Positions 24,945-33,287 of a DNA stretch of 64,000 bases are shown here, one piece after another; the first letter of the stretch is position 1, and every line of letters begins with the position of its first letter. Made by a program: the position numbers and the translations under genes. The DNA comes from Tenacibaculum larymnensis (GTDB lineage: Bacteria; Bacteroidota; Bacteroidia; Flavobacteriales; Flavobacteriaceae): NCBI RefSeq assembly GCF_028829235.1, contig NZ_JAIWJY010000010.1, forward strand, positions 62,001-126,000, written 5' to 3'. The notes beneath the pieces are model-generated. The model saw only the letters and a list, made by a program, of their open reading frames with translations, was not told the DNA's origin and did not search any database.

Positions 24945-25808
24945 GTGGCAAAAAAAATAAAAAAGCGAAAGCTTAAACAAAAACTTACGGATAAATATCG
25001 CTTAGTAATTATAAATGAAGATACGTTTCAAGAACGGTTTTCTTTAAAATTATCACGATTAAACGTTTTTGTGTTTGGAGGAGTGTTTTCTATACTTCTT
25101 ATTGTACTTACTACTTTGTTAATTGCATTTACAGGTATACGAGAATATATACCAGGATATTCTTCAACAGCTTTAAAAAAGAAAGCCACTCGATTAACAT
25201 ATGAGACAGATTCGCTAAAAACTAGGTTATCAGTTCTTGAAGGTTATACTAAAGCTTTAAAACCTGTTTTAACAGGAGAAATAGAGCCGGAAAAAATAGA
25301 TTCTATAACAAAAGAAATGAAAACGATAGCTTTTGATGAAAGTAAATTACAAGCATCAAAGGAGGATTCTTTGTTTAGAGAAAAAGTTGAGAGTAAAGAC
25401 TTATTTCCTTTGTATAATGGAGGAGCAAATAGAGTTAAAAATGTATTCTTTTCCCCATTAACAGGAAGCATTTCGCAACCATTTGATGTTAATGATAAAC
25501 ATTATGCTATTGATATTGTAGCAAAAACAGGTACACCAGTAAAAGCAGTAGCAGATGGTACGGTTATTTTAGCAGAATGGACAGCTGAAACAGGATATGT
25601 AATAACCATACAACATTCTAACGAGTTTATTTCAGTTTATAAGCATAATGGAAGCTTATTAAAACAACAAGGAGATGTTGTAAAATCGGGAGAAGCAATC
25701 GCAAGCGTAGGTTCTACAGGAGAACTAACCACAGGCCCTCATTTACATTTTGAGTTGTGGAATAACGGGTTTCCAGTAAATCCAACAAACTATATAGATT
25801 TTCAGTAA
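24945..25808 (+). CDS. membrane-anchored M23 (LytM) peptidase
   Basis: A 287-residue protein starting at GTG. A basic cytoplasmic N-terminus (KKIKKRKLKQKL) is followed by one membrane helix (about 36-58), a coiled-coil (about 70-150) and a C-terminal M23 domain. The catalytic zinc ligands are intact: His186 and Asp190 in HYAID, and His268 in HLHFE with His266 beside it. It therefore should be an active peptidoglycan endopeptidase rather than a degenerate EnvC/NlpD-type activator. It acts in the periplasm. A GH3-family gene follows after 15 nt, and a MOSC gene after that, probably in one operon. Confidence 0.92.
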   Translation: MAKKIKKRKLKQKLTDKYRLVIINEDTFQERFSLKLSRLNVFVFGGVFSILLIVLTTLLIAFTGIREYIPGYSSTALKKKATRLTYETDSLKTRLSVLEGYTKALKPVLTGEIEPEKIDSITKEMKTIAFDESKLQASKEDSLFREKVESKDLFPLYNGGANRVKNVFFSPLTGSISQPFDVNDKHYAIDIVAKTGTPVKAVADGTVILAEWTAETGYVITIQHSNEFISVYKHNGSLLKQQGDVVKSGEAIASVGSTGELTTGPHLHFELWNNGFPVNPTNYIDFQ

Positions 25809-25823
25809 AAAAGAAAAAAGAGA

Positions 25824-27320
25824 ATGAGCATAAAATCAATACTAGCAATTCCATTTGCGAAAATTGTTCGTAAACAAGTATATAAATGGGCAAACAACCC
25901 ACACAAAACTCAAGAAAAAGTTTTTGAATATTTGGTTACTGAAGGGTGTAAAACAGCATTTGGGAAAGATCACGATTTTATATCAATCAATAATTACGAA
26001 GATTTTAAAAAAAGAGTTCCAATCAACGATTATGAAGGTTTACGTCATTATGTAGATAGAGTTGTAGCAGGAGAAGAAAATGTTTTGTGGAAGGGAAAGC
26101 CTTTATATTTTGCTAAAACTTCAGGAACAACTTCAGGAGCAAAATACATTCCTATAAGTAAAGAATCAATGCCAACACACATTAAAGCAGCTCGAAATGC
26201 TTTGTTGTTTTATATAACAGAAACAAACGACGCTAGTTTTGTTGATGGGAAGATGATTTTTTTACAAGGAAGTCCAGTTTTGAAAGATAAAAACGGAGTA
26301 AAATTAGGACGTTTAAGTGGAATAGCAGCACATTATGTTCCAAATTACCTCTTAAAAAACCGTTTACCGAGTTGGGAAACCAATTGTATTGAAGATTGGG
26401 ATACCAAAGTAGATAAAGTAGTTGAAGAAACGTTACCAGAGAATATGACGGTGATTAGCGGAATTCCGTCGTGGGTACAAATGTATTTTGAACGCTTGAA
26501 GGAGAAAACAGGTAAGAATGTTTCCGAACTCTTCCCAAACTTTAATTTCTTTGTGTATGGTGGAGTAAACTTTGAACCATACAAGAATAAGTTTGAAGCA
26601 TTGATAGGAAAAAAAATAGACTATGTAGAGTTATACCCTGCTTCCGAAGGATTTATTGCATATCAAGATTCGCAAACTGAAAAAGGTATGTTGCTACAAT
26701 TAAATTCAGGAATGTTTTATGAATTTATTCCAGCAAATGAATTTTTTGATGAAAACCCAACAAGAATATCGTTAAAAGACGTTCAGTTAGGAGTAAACTA
26801 TGTTATTATCTTAAACACTTCTGCTGGTTTATGGGGCTATAATATTGGTGATACTGTTGAATTTACTTCGTTAAAGCCTTACAGAATAAAAGTAACAGGA
26901 CGTATAAAACACTTTATTTCTGCTTTTGGGGAGCATGTAATAGGTAAAGAGGTTGAAAAAGCATTAAACGACGCTATAAAAGGAACAGAGGTTAATGTGA
27001 GTGAGTTTACAGTTGCTCCTCAAGTAAACCCTGAAAGTGGATTACCATATCATGAGTGGTTTATTGAGTTTGAAAATGAACCAGAGAATTTGGATGAGTT
27101 AGCATCTAAAATTGATGCTTCTATGCAAGAGCAAAATGTATATTACTTTGATTTAATTGAAGGTAAAATTTTACGTCCTCTTATCATTAGAAAAGTGAAA
27201 AAGGGAGGTTTTCACGAGTATATGAAATCCATAGGAAAGTTTGGAGGTCAGAATAAAATCCCACAGCTATCAGACAATAGAAAAATAGCGGATGTATTAG
27301 AGGATTTCTTAATTGAATAA
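25824..27320 (+). CDS. GH3-family acyl-adenylating enzyme
   Basis: A 498-residue member of the GH3 (auxin-responsive promoter) family. AMP-binding motifs are visible: TSGTTSGAKYIPIS (about 107-120), the YPASEGF segment and the ENVDYxxxxxGLWGYxxGDxxxF-like stretch (TSAGLWGYNIGDTVEFTSL). In plants GH3 enzymes conjugate amino acids to hormones through an acyl-adenylate. In bacteria the substrates are mostly unknown. It is full-length, with an N-terminal TFGKDHDF-like start (CKTAFGKDHDFISI). It is co-directional with and close to an M23 peptidase and a MOSC gene. An acyl or aryl acid conjugation role is inferred only at the level of chemistry. Confidence 0.88.
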   Translation: MSIKSILAIPFAKIVRKQVYKWANNPHKTQEKVFEYLVTEGCKTAFGKDHDFISINNYEDFKKRVPINDYEGLRHYVDRVVAGEENVLWKGKPLYFAKTSGTTSGAKYIPISKESMPTHIKAARNALLFYITETNDASFVDGKMIFLQGSPVLKDKNGVKLGRLSGIAAHYVPNYLLKNRLPSWETNCIEDWDTKVDKVVEETLPENMTVISGIPSWVQMYFERLKEKTGKNVSELFPNFNFFVYGGVNFEPYKNKFEALIGKKIDYVELYPASEGFIAYQDSQTEKGMLLQLNSGMFYEFIPANEFFDENPTRISLKDVQLGVNYVIILNTSAGLWGYNIGDTVEFTSLKPYRIKVTGRIKHFISAFGEHVIGKEVEKALNDAIKGTEVNVSEFTVAPQVNPESGLPYHEWFIEFENEPENLDELASKIDASMQEQNVYYFDLIEGKILRPLIIRKVKKGGFHEYMKSIGKFGGQNKIPQLSDNRKIADVLEDFLIE

Positions 27321-27330
27321 AAAAAATAAA

Positions 27331-27897
27331 ATGAAAATTGTAGCTACTAACATTGGAGAAAGAAAAGAAATTGATTGGAAAGGAAAAATTGTGACAACAG
27401 GTATTTTTAAATTCCCTGTTGAAACTCCTATTTTTTTAGATGTAGAAAAAGTAAAAGATGATGCTATTTGTGATAGAAAGTATCATGGAGGAATAGACCA
27501 AGCAGTGTATGCTTATTCAGAGAAACATTATGCATATTGGAAAGAGTTATACCCAAATTTAGATTGGGAACTTGGAATGTTTGGTGAAAACTTGACTGTT
27601 TCGGATTTAGAGGAAAGTCAATTGCACGTTGGAGATACTTTTAAAGTGGGAGAAGTTATTATTGAAGTTACGAAGCCGCGTCAACCATGCATGAAACTTG
27701 GTGTACGTTTCAACGACATGAAGATTGTAAAACAGTTTTGGCAACAAAATTTACCAGGAGTCTATTTTAAAATACTTCAAACAGGTTTTGTAAAAGCTGG
27801 AGATGAGTTTGAACAGGTTAAAAGCTGCCCTCAAAACCTAACCATTGAAGAAGTGTATAAGAGTAAGAGGGAAGCGAAGTTTAAACCTAAAAACTAA
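27331..27897 (+). CDS. MOSC domain protein (YiiM-like)
   Basis: A 188-residue MOSC protein. Typical features are CDRKYHGGIDQAVYAYSEKHYAYW, the GMFGENLTVSDL block and KPRQPCMKLG with the conserved Cys. MOSC domains bind molybdenum cofactor and occur in sulfurases and in YiiM-type proteins that help remove N-hydroxylated compounds. I chose ATG 27331 over the TTG 18 nt upstream because it gives the family N-terminus (MKIVATNIGERKEI). It lies 10 nt after the GH3 gene. Its 3' end overlaps by 11 nt the end of the converging HD-domain gene. Confidence 0.88.
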   Translation: MKIVATNIGERKEIDWKGKIVTTGIFKFPVETPIFLDVEKVKDDAICDRKYHGGIDQAVYAYSEKHYAYWKELYPNLDWELGMFGENLTVSDLEESQLHVGDTFKVGEVIIEVTKPRQPCMKLGVRFNDMKIVKQFWQQNLPGVYFKILQTGFVKAGDEFEQVKSCPQNLTIEEVYKSKREAKFKPKN

Positions 27898-28642
27898 ACT
27901 TTTTAGAATCTAAAATATTTTTTGAAGCCATAGAGGCAAACCCCATTTTGTACAAAATATCAGCTCTGGTATTTTCTTTATGATTCAGTGTTTCCATAGT
28001 TTCTATTATATCTTTTTTGAAACCATTTCTATGATAAGTTTTATGAACTTCTTTAATAAAAGGAGTGGGAACTTGGAAACAGTGTGAACCAATCACATCC
28101 ATAGCTGCCCCTTTTGATAGTAAATAAGCTTCATTACCAAACTTCTTTTTGTCTACTGAAGGATATAAGTGCATATCAATAGCCGTTTTAATAATAGTAG
28201 CTTTATTTTCAGTGTCATTTTTCTTTACAAAATCATCAGCATAAGAACCGCCATAATTAGCAAAACATTGTTGACTACATACATGGTTGTGAGAATCAGT
28301 CAAACCAATATCATGCAGCATTGATGATACAAAAAGTAATTCTTTATCATAGTGTAATTTTTCTGAAAGAGCAATTCCAGCCGACCAAAAAAAGGTTCTA
28401 TAAGAATGATATAAAAGTATCGGGTTACATAACTCATTTGCCTCTTCTAAAGCCAGTTTAGATAGTTTAGAGTCTGGAATTTCAATAGTGTTAATGTCAA
28501 AATCTAGTTTAGACTTAATGCCAGTTTTATATAAAAACTTAGCATAAGTTTCTTTTAATTTAGAAGTAATTAAGAGTTTTTTAAATTGTTGAACTTCTTT
28601 TCTGTTGAGTACAGAAGGACTATGGTTATTATGTATTTGCAT
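27887..28642 (-). CDS. HD-domain phosphohydrolase-like protein
   Basis: A 251-residue protein with an HD domain: HSYRTFFWSAG (first His), SSMLHDIGLTDSHN (HD pair), and later a stretch with TAIDMHLYPSV. This matches the plant/fungal-bacterial cyanamide-hydratase/HD-hydrolase type more than the (p)ppGpp type. The reaction is unknown. It is transcribed from a promoter overlapped by a perfect palindrome, directly downstream of a TetR-family gene on the same strand, so it is likely TetR-controlled. The final codons overlap the converging MOSC gene by 11 nt. Confidence 0.8.
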   Translation of the reverse strand: MQIHNNHSPSVLNRKEVQQFKKLLITSKLKETYAKFLYKTGIKSKLDFDINTIEIPDSKLSKLALEEANELCNPILLYHSYRTFFWSAGIALSEKLHYDKELLFVSSMLHDIGLTDSHNHVCSQQCFANYGGSYADDFVKKNDTENKATIIKTAIDMHLYPSVDKKKFGNEAYLLSKGAAMDVIGSHCFQVPTPFIKEVHKTYHRNGFKKDIIETMETLNHKENTRADILYKMGFASMASKNILDSKKFSF

Positions 28643-28664
28643 TGCTTATTTTTTTCGATCAAAG

Positions 28665-28672
28665 CAAATATA
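28665..28672 (-). promoter_or_regulatory. -7 element of HD-domain gene
   Basis: TATATTTG on the - strand (28672 to 28665), 22 nt before the ATG. The region where a -33 box would sit is occupied by the adjacent inverted repeat. Confidence 0.55.
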
Positions 28673-28676
28673 AAAC

Positions 28677-28700
28677 AAAACATACTAACCGGTATGTTTT
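28677..28700. promoter_or_regulatory. probable TetR operator
   Basis: Inverted repeat AAAACATAC-N6-GTATGTTTT. The ACATAC/GTATGT half-sites are characteristic of TetR-family operators. It begins 4 nt upstream of the -7 element of the HD-protein gene and lies just after the tetR stop, so a bound regulator would block that promoter. Confidence 0.65.
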
Positions 28701-28712
28701 TTAAATCTAATA

Positions 28713-29303
28713 TTATTTTAAACCAGTTAAGTAAAGTTTTAATTGCTTTAAATGATGGGTATAAGTATCTGTCTTATTGCTTAATTTTCCTAAAGCTCTA
28801 GCTCCCCAATAGCTAGCTATAATAAAATCAGCAACTTCTTCAGCGTTAATACTTGGGTTTAAGGTGTTATTTTGTTGTTCTTTGATTATAGAACTAGAAA
28901 TAGCATCTGTCCATAGCGATTTTACTTCGTTAAGAGCCTGTTTGAAGTCGTTGTCTAATGGAGACATTTCTTGAGTTAAGTTGGCTAGAGGACAACCATG
29001 CTCTATCTTTAAAAAAGAGTTGTGTAAAAGTAATTCTTCAATCATTGTGTATAAAGAATCACATAAACTATCGGGAGAAGAGAGAGAACTAATAGATAAG
29101 TCAATAGTTTTTGGTTGTATTATCTCTTTAATAACAGCAATTCCCATTTGCTTTTTGTTCTTAAAATGATAATAAAAAGCACCTTTAGTAACTTTAGTAG
29201 TAGCTATTATTTCATCTATACTGGTAGATTGATATCCCTTTTTATAAATAAGTTCAAAAGCTTGTTGTAAAATAGTTGCTCTTGTGTTCGCAGATTTTTT
29301 CAT
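28713..29303 (-). CDS. TetR/AcrR-family transcriptional regulator
   Basis: A 196-residue regulator with an N-terminal TetR helix-turn-helix (about 8-55; RATILQQAFELIYKKGYQSTSIDEIIA, KGAFYYHFKNKKQMG) and a C-terminal ligand domain containing HGCPLANLTQEMS, a signature of the TetR_C/YcdC-like group. It binds DNA as a dimer and releases on ligand binding. The likely operator is the palindrome directly downstream, in front of the HD-protein gene. The ligand is unknown. Confidence 0.9.
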   Translation of the reverse strand: MKKSANTRATILQQAFELIYKKGYQSTSIDEIIATTKVTKGAFYYHFKNKKQMGIAVIKEIIQPKTIDLSISSLSSPDSLCDSLYTMIEELLLHNSFLKIEHGCPLANLTQEMSPLDNDFKQALNEVKSLWTDAISSSIIKEQQNNTLNPSINAEEVADFIIASYWGARALGKLSNKTDTYTHHLKQLKLYLTGLK

Positions 29304-29340
29304 TCGTTATAGCGTACTCTTTATTAATTTACATGTAGTA

Positions 29341-29366
29341 CAAATTTACTATTATGTATATAACAA
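29341..29366 (-). promoter_or_regulatory. putative tetR promoter
   Basis: On the - strand TTG (29366-29364), a 15-nt spacer, then TAAATTTG (29348-29341). The spacer is slightly shorter than the consensus. Overlapping ACATGTAGTACA at 29331-29342 is partly palindromic. Confidence 0.4.
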
Positions 29367-29411
29367 AGTAATGCTAAAACTAAAATTTAGGTTAAAAAGA
29401 GATTTTAGCTA

Positions 29412-29490
29412 GGGGTATTCCATCCATGGATGAAGTTCTCTATAATAAAACTAAAGAATTCATAAGTCAATATTATTGAAGTAATACCCC
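29412..29490. repeat. inverted repeats between tetR and S41 protease gene
   Basis: GGGGTATT (29412-29419) is complementary to AATACCCC (29483-29490). Enclosed are a perfect 12-bp palindrome, CATCCATGGATG (29421-29432), and a smaller TCAATA-TTATTGA dyad. There is no ORF. It may form an RNA structure after the S41 gene or hold regulator sites for tetR. Confidence 0.4.
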
Positions 29491-29510
29491 CGATGAGTTT
29501 AAGTATATTT

Positions 29511-31082
29511 TTATTCATTTTGTTTTTGTTCTAACTCAAACACTTTTTGTAACATTTTATCATCTTGCTGATCTACTTTATATAAGCCTTCATCGCTAAA
29601 AAGTTCACGAGCTATTAATACTTTTAAGTTACTACGAAGCTGGTTTTTTGTTCTTTCAGAAAGTCTGAAGTCTTTAAGTTCTGCTAAGAATTTGTTAGAA
29701 ACTTTATTGTCTTTATCAAAATTGCTAATAAAATCTTCAACTGTTAGTGAAGCCAATTTTTTACGATTATCGTCCACATAAGAGAAGGCAAAATCATTTA
29801 AAGGACGGAAGAATATTGTAGGAATATATGCTGAGGTGTCGACTGCTACAAAATAATCAGGAATAATTCCACCACCACCATATACCACTTTTCCTTTAGG
29901 AGTTGTGTATTTTAAGCTATCAACAGTTTTAATACTATCCTTGGTAAATAACTCACCATTTTCTAATCGATGTTCAAAATCGTGACTGTATTCTTCTGAA
30001 TCTGCGTCTTTTTTATAAGGTTTTTGAATAGATCGCCCTGTTGGAGTATAATACCTAGCAGTAGTTAATCGCACGGCAGAACCATCACCTAAATCCATTT
30101 CTTGTTGCACCAATCCTTTTCCAAAAGAACGACGGCCAATAATAATACCTTTGTCATTATCTTGTAAAGCACCAGCTACAATTTCAGAAGCAGAAGCAGA
30201 GTTTTCATCTATCAATACATACAAACCTCCATTTTCAAAATCTCCTTTATCAGTAGCGAAAGACTCTACAATATCACCTTTATTATTTTTTGTAAATACA
30301 ATCAGCTTTTCATCTTCCAAAAACTCATCAACAATATCATTAGCAATATCTATAAAACCACCACCATTTCCACGAAGATCTAGAACTAAATCTGTCATTC
30401 CTTTAGTTAGTAATTTATTTAGAGAAGACTTAAACTCAATATAGGTGTTACGGGCAAAACGATCTAACTTTATATAACCAATACTATCGTTTAGCATATA
30501 TGCAACATCAACACTTTTAATATTTACCTTACCACGATTAATGGTAATGTCAAAAATACTATCGTTGGTTTTTCTGTAAACCTGTAAGTTTACTTTGGTG
30601 TTTGGCTTCCCTTTTAAAGCTTTCATTATTTGGGAAGTTTGTAATTTTTTTCCGTGCAGCGTATCCTTATCTGCAAGCAAAATTCTGTCACCTGCTTTAA
30701 TACCAGCCTCAATACTTGGTCCGCCTTTAATAGGTTCAATAACTGTTATGGTATCACCAATCATTCTAAATTGAACACCAATACCAACAAAATTACCTTG
30801 CATGTTTTCGGTAACCAATTGTAAGTTTTCCTTTGGAATATATACTGAATGTGGGTCTAATTTGCCTAACATTTCGGCAATCGCTCCATCTAGTAATTCA
30901 TCAGTATTTACATCATCAACATAATCACTTTGAATATAGTCTATCAAGCGTTTTATTTTACGTTCGCTTGATGAGCTTTTTCCAATAAGGTTACTTGAGT
31001 TTCCATTGCTAAAAAAAGTTCCGATAAGAATACCGAAAATTACAGCAATAGATAAATATATAGGTAAATTATTCTTGTTCAT
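29511..31082 (-). CDS. S41-family C-terminal processing protease
   Basis: A 523-residue protease with an N-terminal membrane or signal helix (about 5-24), a PDZ domain (about 85-170; GNFVGIGVQFRM, GIKAGDRILLADK) and an S41 serine-protease domain with VLDLRGNGGGFIDIA. The catalytic Ser is in NSASASE and the catalytic Lys in GRRSFGKGLVQ. It belongs to the CtpA/Prc group that trims C-termini of envelope proteins in the periplasm. The N-terminal codons overlap by 14 nt with the end of the deaminase gene upstream, so the two are translationally coupled. Confidence 0.93.
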   Translation of the reverse strand: MNKNNLPIYLSIAVIFGILIGTFFSNGNSSNLIGKSSSSERKIKRLIDYIQSDYVDDVNTDELLDGAIAEMLGKLDPHSVYIPKENLQLVTENMQGNFVGIGVQFRMIGDTITVIEPIKGGPSIEAGIKAGDRILLADKDTLHGKKLQTSQIMKALKGKPNTKVNLQVYRKTNDSIFDITINRGKVNIKSVDVAYMLNDSIGYIKLDRFARNTYIEFKSSLNKLLTKGMTDLVLDLRGNGGGFIDIANDIVDEFLEDEKLIVFTKNNKGDIVESFATDKGDFENGGLYVLIDENSASASEIVAGALQDNDKGIIIGRRSFGKGLVQQEMDLGDGSAVRLTTARYYTPTGRSIQKPYKKDADSEEYSHDFEHRLENGELFTKDSIKTVDSLKYTTPKGKVVYGGGGIIPDYFVAVDTSAYIPTIFFRPLNDFAFSYVDDNRKKLASLTVEDFISNFDKDNKVSNKFLAELKDFRLSERTKNQLRSNLKVLIARELFSDEGLYKVDQQDDKMLQKVFELEQKQNE

Positions 31083-31497
31083 AAGGTAAATACGTCAGTT
31101 CAACACCTGCTTTTTCTAAAAAATCCAATCCTGATCGATCTTTGTATGCTTGGGCGTATACTACACGTTTTATTCCTGCTTGATGTATTAATTTACTACA
31201 TTGTTGGCAAGGAGAAAGTGTAATATATAAAGTAGCACCTTTACACGATTGTGTTGAAGAAGCTACTTTTAAAATAGCATTGGCTTCGGCATGTAATACA
31301 TACCATTTGGTGTATCCTTCTTCATCTTCACAATAATTTTCAAAACCAGAAGGAGTACCATTATAACCATCAGAAATAATCATTCGATCTTTAACAATTA
31401 AGGCACCTACTTTTTTACGAATACAGTGAGAAAGTTGTCCCCATTCATTTGCCATTTTTAAATAGGCAATGTCGTATTTTAATTGTTTTTTCTTCAA
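31069..31497 (-). CDS. deoxycytidylate deaminase (ComEB-like)
   Basis: A 142-residue zinc-dependent deaminase of the CDA fold. HAEANAIL supplies the His ligand and catalytic Glu, and SPCQQC supplies two Cys ligands. The start KYDIAYLKMANEWGQLSHCIRKKVGALIV is typical of dCMP deaminases, which make dUMP for thymidylate synthesis. ComEB is the B. subtilis member. It shares 14 nt with the following S41 protease gene. It is cytoplasmic. Confidence 0.9.
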   Translation of the reverse strand: MKKKQLKYDIAYLKMANEWGQLSHCIRKKVGALIVKDRMIISDGYNGTPSGFENYCEDEEGYTKWYVLHAEANAILKVASSTQSCKGATLYITLSPCQQCSKLIHQAGIKRVVYAQAYKDRSGLDFLEKAGVELTYLPYEQE

Positions 31498-31565
31498 AAT
31501 TTTCAGTGTGGTTTTTCTTAGATAAGCTAAGGTAGTTAGATTTGAGTTAGTTAGGCGTTAATTTT

Positions 31566-32147
31566 TTACCAAAAAACTCGGTCAAACATCATTTGTAAGG
31601 CAAACCCGATAACGATAGAAGACATGATTAAAATCCAATCGCGACGGTTTACACTAAAGATTGATTGTACTAAAGCACCAATTAATAAAATTCCTAATAC
31701 AATAATAATTTGTGCTACTTCTACACCTAATGCAAATTCTAATAAAGGTAAAAATTTATCAGAAGTTTTTCCAATCATAATTTTAAAATAGTTGGAAAAA
31801 CCAAGTCCGTGAATTAATCCGAAAAATAAAGCAAAAAATAAATTCTGATTTTCTTTTCCTACTGATGCCTTTTTAGCAGTTAATACATTCATTAATCCAG
31901 TAATAAAAATGGTTAATGGAATTAAAAATTCAATTAAATCTGCTCGGACATTTAATATTCCATAAGCTGAAAGTGCTAAGGTTATCGAGTGTCCAATAGT
32001 AAATAAAGTGATTAACCATAAAACTTTTGTCCACTGCTTAAATTGATATACAACAGCTAATACAATTAAGAATAAAATATGGTCATAGGCTTTAAAATCT
32101 AGTACATGAAACAAGCCTGTTTTAAAGTAGAAGATAAAATCGTTCAT
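31566..32147 (-). CDS. HupE/UreJ-family membrane protein
   Basis: A 193-residue integral membrane protein with about six helices. The conserved features are FKAYDHILFLIVL near the N-terminus, the FTIGHSITLALS motif, FFGLIHGLGFS and EFALGVEVAQI, all with His residues characteristic of the HupE/UreJ family. HupE proteins transport nickel or cobalt, but members in Bacteroidota are not tied to hydrogenase or urease genes, and none are seen here. It lies 9 nt downstream of an Lrp-family regulator on the same strand. Confidence 0.87.
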   Translation of the reverse strand: MNDFIFYFKTGLFHVLDFKAYDHILFLIVLAVVYQFKQWTKVLWLITLFTIGHSITLALSAYGILNVRADLIEFLIPLTIFITGLMNVLTAKKASVGKENQNLFFALFFGLIHGLGFSNYFKIMIGKTSDKFLPLLEFALGVEVAQIIIVLGILLIGALVQSIFSVNRRDWILIMSSIVIGFALQMMFDRVFW

Positions 32148-32156
32148 TCGGGGTTT

Positions 32157-32618
32157 TTAAATTTTTATTTGTCGATCTATTTGTTGGTCTAAAGATATAA
32201 AAGTTTCGGTTCTCGAAACCCCTTTTATGGTTTGAATATCCTTATTTAACAAATGCATTAAGTCTTCATTGTTTTTACATAGTATTTTAATGAAAATAGC
32301 ATAGTTACCAGTAGTGTAGTGACTTTCTACAATCTCAGGAATTTCTTTTAAACGTTTAATTGCTGAAGAGTATAGGCTAGAAGAATCTAAAAAAACACCA
32401 ACAAAAGCGGTAGTAGTGTACCCTAATGCTTTTGGGTTTAATATCATTTTGTAACCATCAATTAAATCCGATTCGTCTAACTTTCGTAATCGTTGATGAA
32501 TGGCAGCACCAGATATACCCACTTCTCGAGCAATGCTTAAAATAGGAGTACGTGCGTCTTTAACAAGACGTTTGATAATGATTTTATCAATTCCGTCAAT
32601 TTTTAATTTTCTAACCAT
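32157..32618 (-). CDS. Lrp/AsnC-family transcriptional regulator
   Basis: A 153-residue regulator with an N-terminal helix-turn-helix (LVKDARTPILSIAREVGISGAAIHQRLRKL) and a C-terminal RAM ligand-binding domain (AFVGVFLDSSSLYSSAIKRLKEIPEIVESHYTTGNY is the beta-alpha-beta start). Lrp-type proteins sense amino acids and regulate their metabolism as oligomers. The start codon lies only about 4 nt after a TATTTTTG element, so its mRNA is predicted to be leaderless or nearly so. It is divergent from the DUF2975 gene. Confidence 0.92.
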   Translation of the reverse strand: MVRKLKIDGIDKIIIKRLVKDARTPILSIAREVGISGAAIHQRLRKLDESDLIDGYKMILNPKALGYTTTAFVGVFLDSSSLYSSAIKRLKEIPEIVESHYTTGNYAIFIKILCKNNEDLMHLLNKDIQTIKGVSRTETFISLDQQIDRQIKI

Positions 32619-32622
32619 GAAA

Positions 32623-32649
32623 CAAAAATAAGGAAAGTTTGATTATCAA
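32623..32649 (-). promoter_or_regulatory. promoter of Lrp-family gene
   Basis: - strand TTG (32649-32647), a 16-nt spacer, then TATTTTTG (32630-32623). The -7 element ends 4 nt before the ATG, predicting a leaderless transcript. Confidence 0.6.
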
Positions 32650-32666
32650 TAAAAAACAATAAATTA

Positions 32667-32694
32667 TTGTTTTTCGATAATTTTATTATATTTG
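32667..32694 (+). promoter_or_regulatory. promoter of DUF2975-HTH pair
   Basis: TTG (32667-32669), a 17-nt spacer, then TATATTTG (32687-32694), a full consensus match and one of the best in the window. The predicted start is near 32699. This shows that the TTG at 32667 is a promoter element and not a start codon. Confidence 0.75.
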
Positions 32695-32723
32695 CCTCCT
32701 CATTAATTAATCAAAAATTGAAT

Positions 32724-33284
32724 ATGAAATCAGTATTAAGTATTTTAAAGGTTTTTTGTACACTATTAGTAGTTAGTGTGTTTGTCGATTTTATAAAAAG
32801 GCTACATAAAATTTTCTATTACTTGTTTAATGGAGGAGAAAGATCTTTAGTTTTTAATATGCAAATACCAGATAATTGGCCAGATGGTGTGTATCACTTT
32901 TTATCAATTATTTCCTTAATTCTGATTGTTTATATGGTTCTTTTAACGGTTGATTTTAGACAAGTAATTTTTAATTTTTCAAAAGATGATGTTTTTACAA
33001 CTGAAAATAGTAAGCGATTAAGGAGGGTAGGAAAAGGGCTAATTATTTATGGGGTTGTAGTTTTAGGTTTTAAAATAATATTAGGTTTAGCAATTGATGG
33101 AAATTCGTCTTTAAGTACAAGTTCAGACCCAGCTTACAATGGCGGATATGTATTAGGATATACTGTAGGTACATCAATAAGTAAAATGCTACCAATATTT
33201 GCAATGGCTTTATTTATACAATTTATTTCTTTCATTGTAGGTAAAGGAAATGTATTGAAACAAGAAAACGACTTAACAATATAA
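32724..33284 (+). CDS. DUF2975 membrane protein
   Basis: A 186-residue protein with four predicted membrane helices (about 8-27, 58-78, 110-130, 150-175), matching DUF2975. I start it at ATG 32724 because the consensus promoter ends at 32694. The longer frame would begin inside that promoter. The VDFRQVIFNFSKDDVFTTENSKRLRRVG stretch between helices 2 and 3 is characteristic. DUF2975 genes are typically followed by a small Cro/CI-type regulator, as here (3-nt gap). The biochemical role is unknown. Confidence 0.87.
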   Translation: MKSVLSILKVFCTLLVVSVFVDFIKRLHKIFYYLFNGGERSLVFNMQIPDNWPDGVYHFLSIISLILIVYMVLLTVDFRQVIFNFSKDDVFTTENSKRLRRVGKGLIIYGVVVLGFKIILGLAIDGNSSLSTSSDPAYNGGYVLGYTVGTSISKMLPIFAMALFIQFISFIVGKGNVLKQENDLTI

Positions 33285-33287
33285 GGT

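Noticed and set aside
32667-32723. TTG at 32667 as start of the DUF2975 protein
   Set aside because: This TTG is the -33 element of a full consensus promoter whose -7 box lies at 32687-32694.
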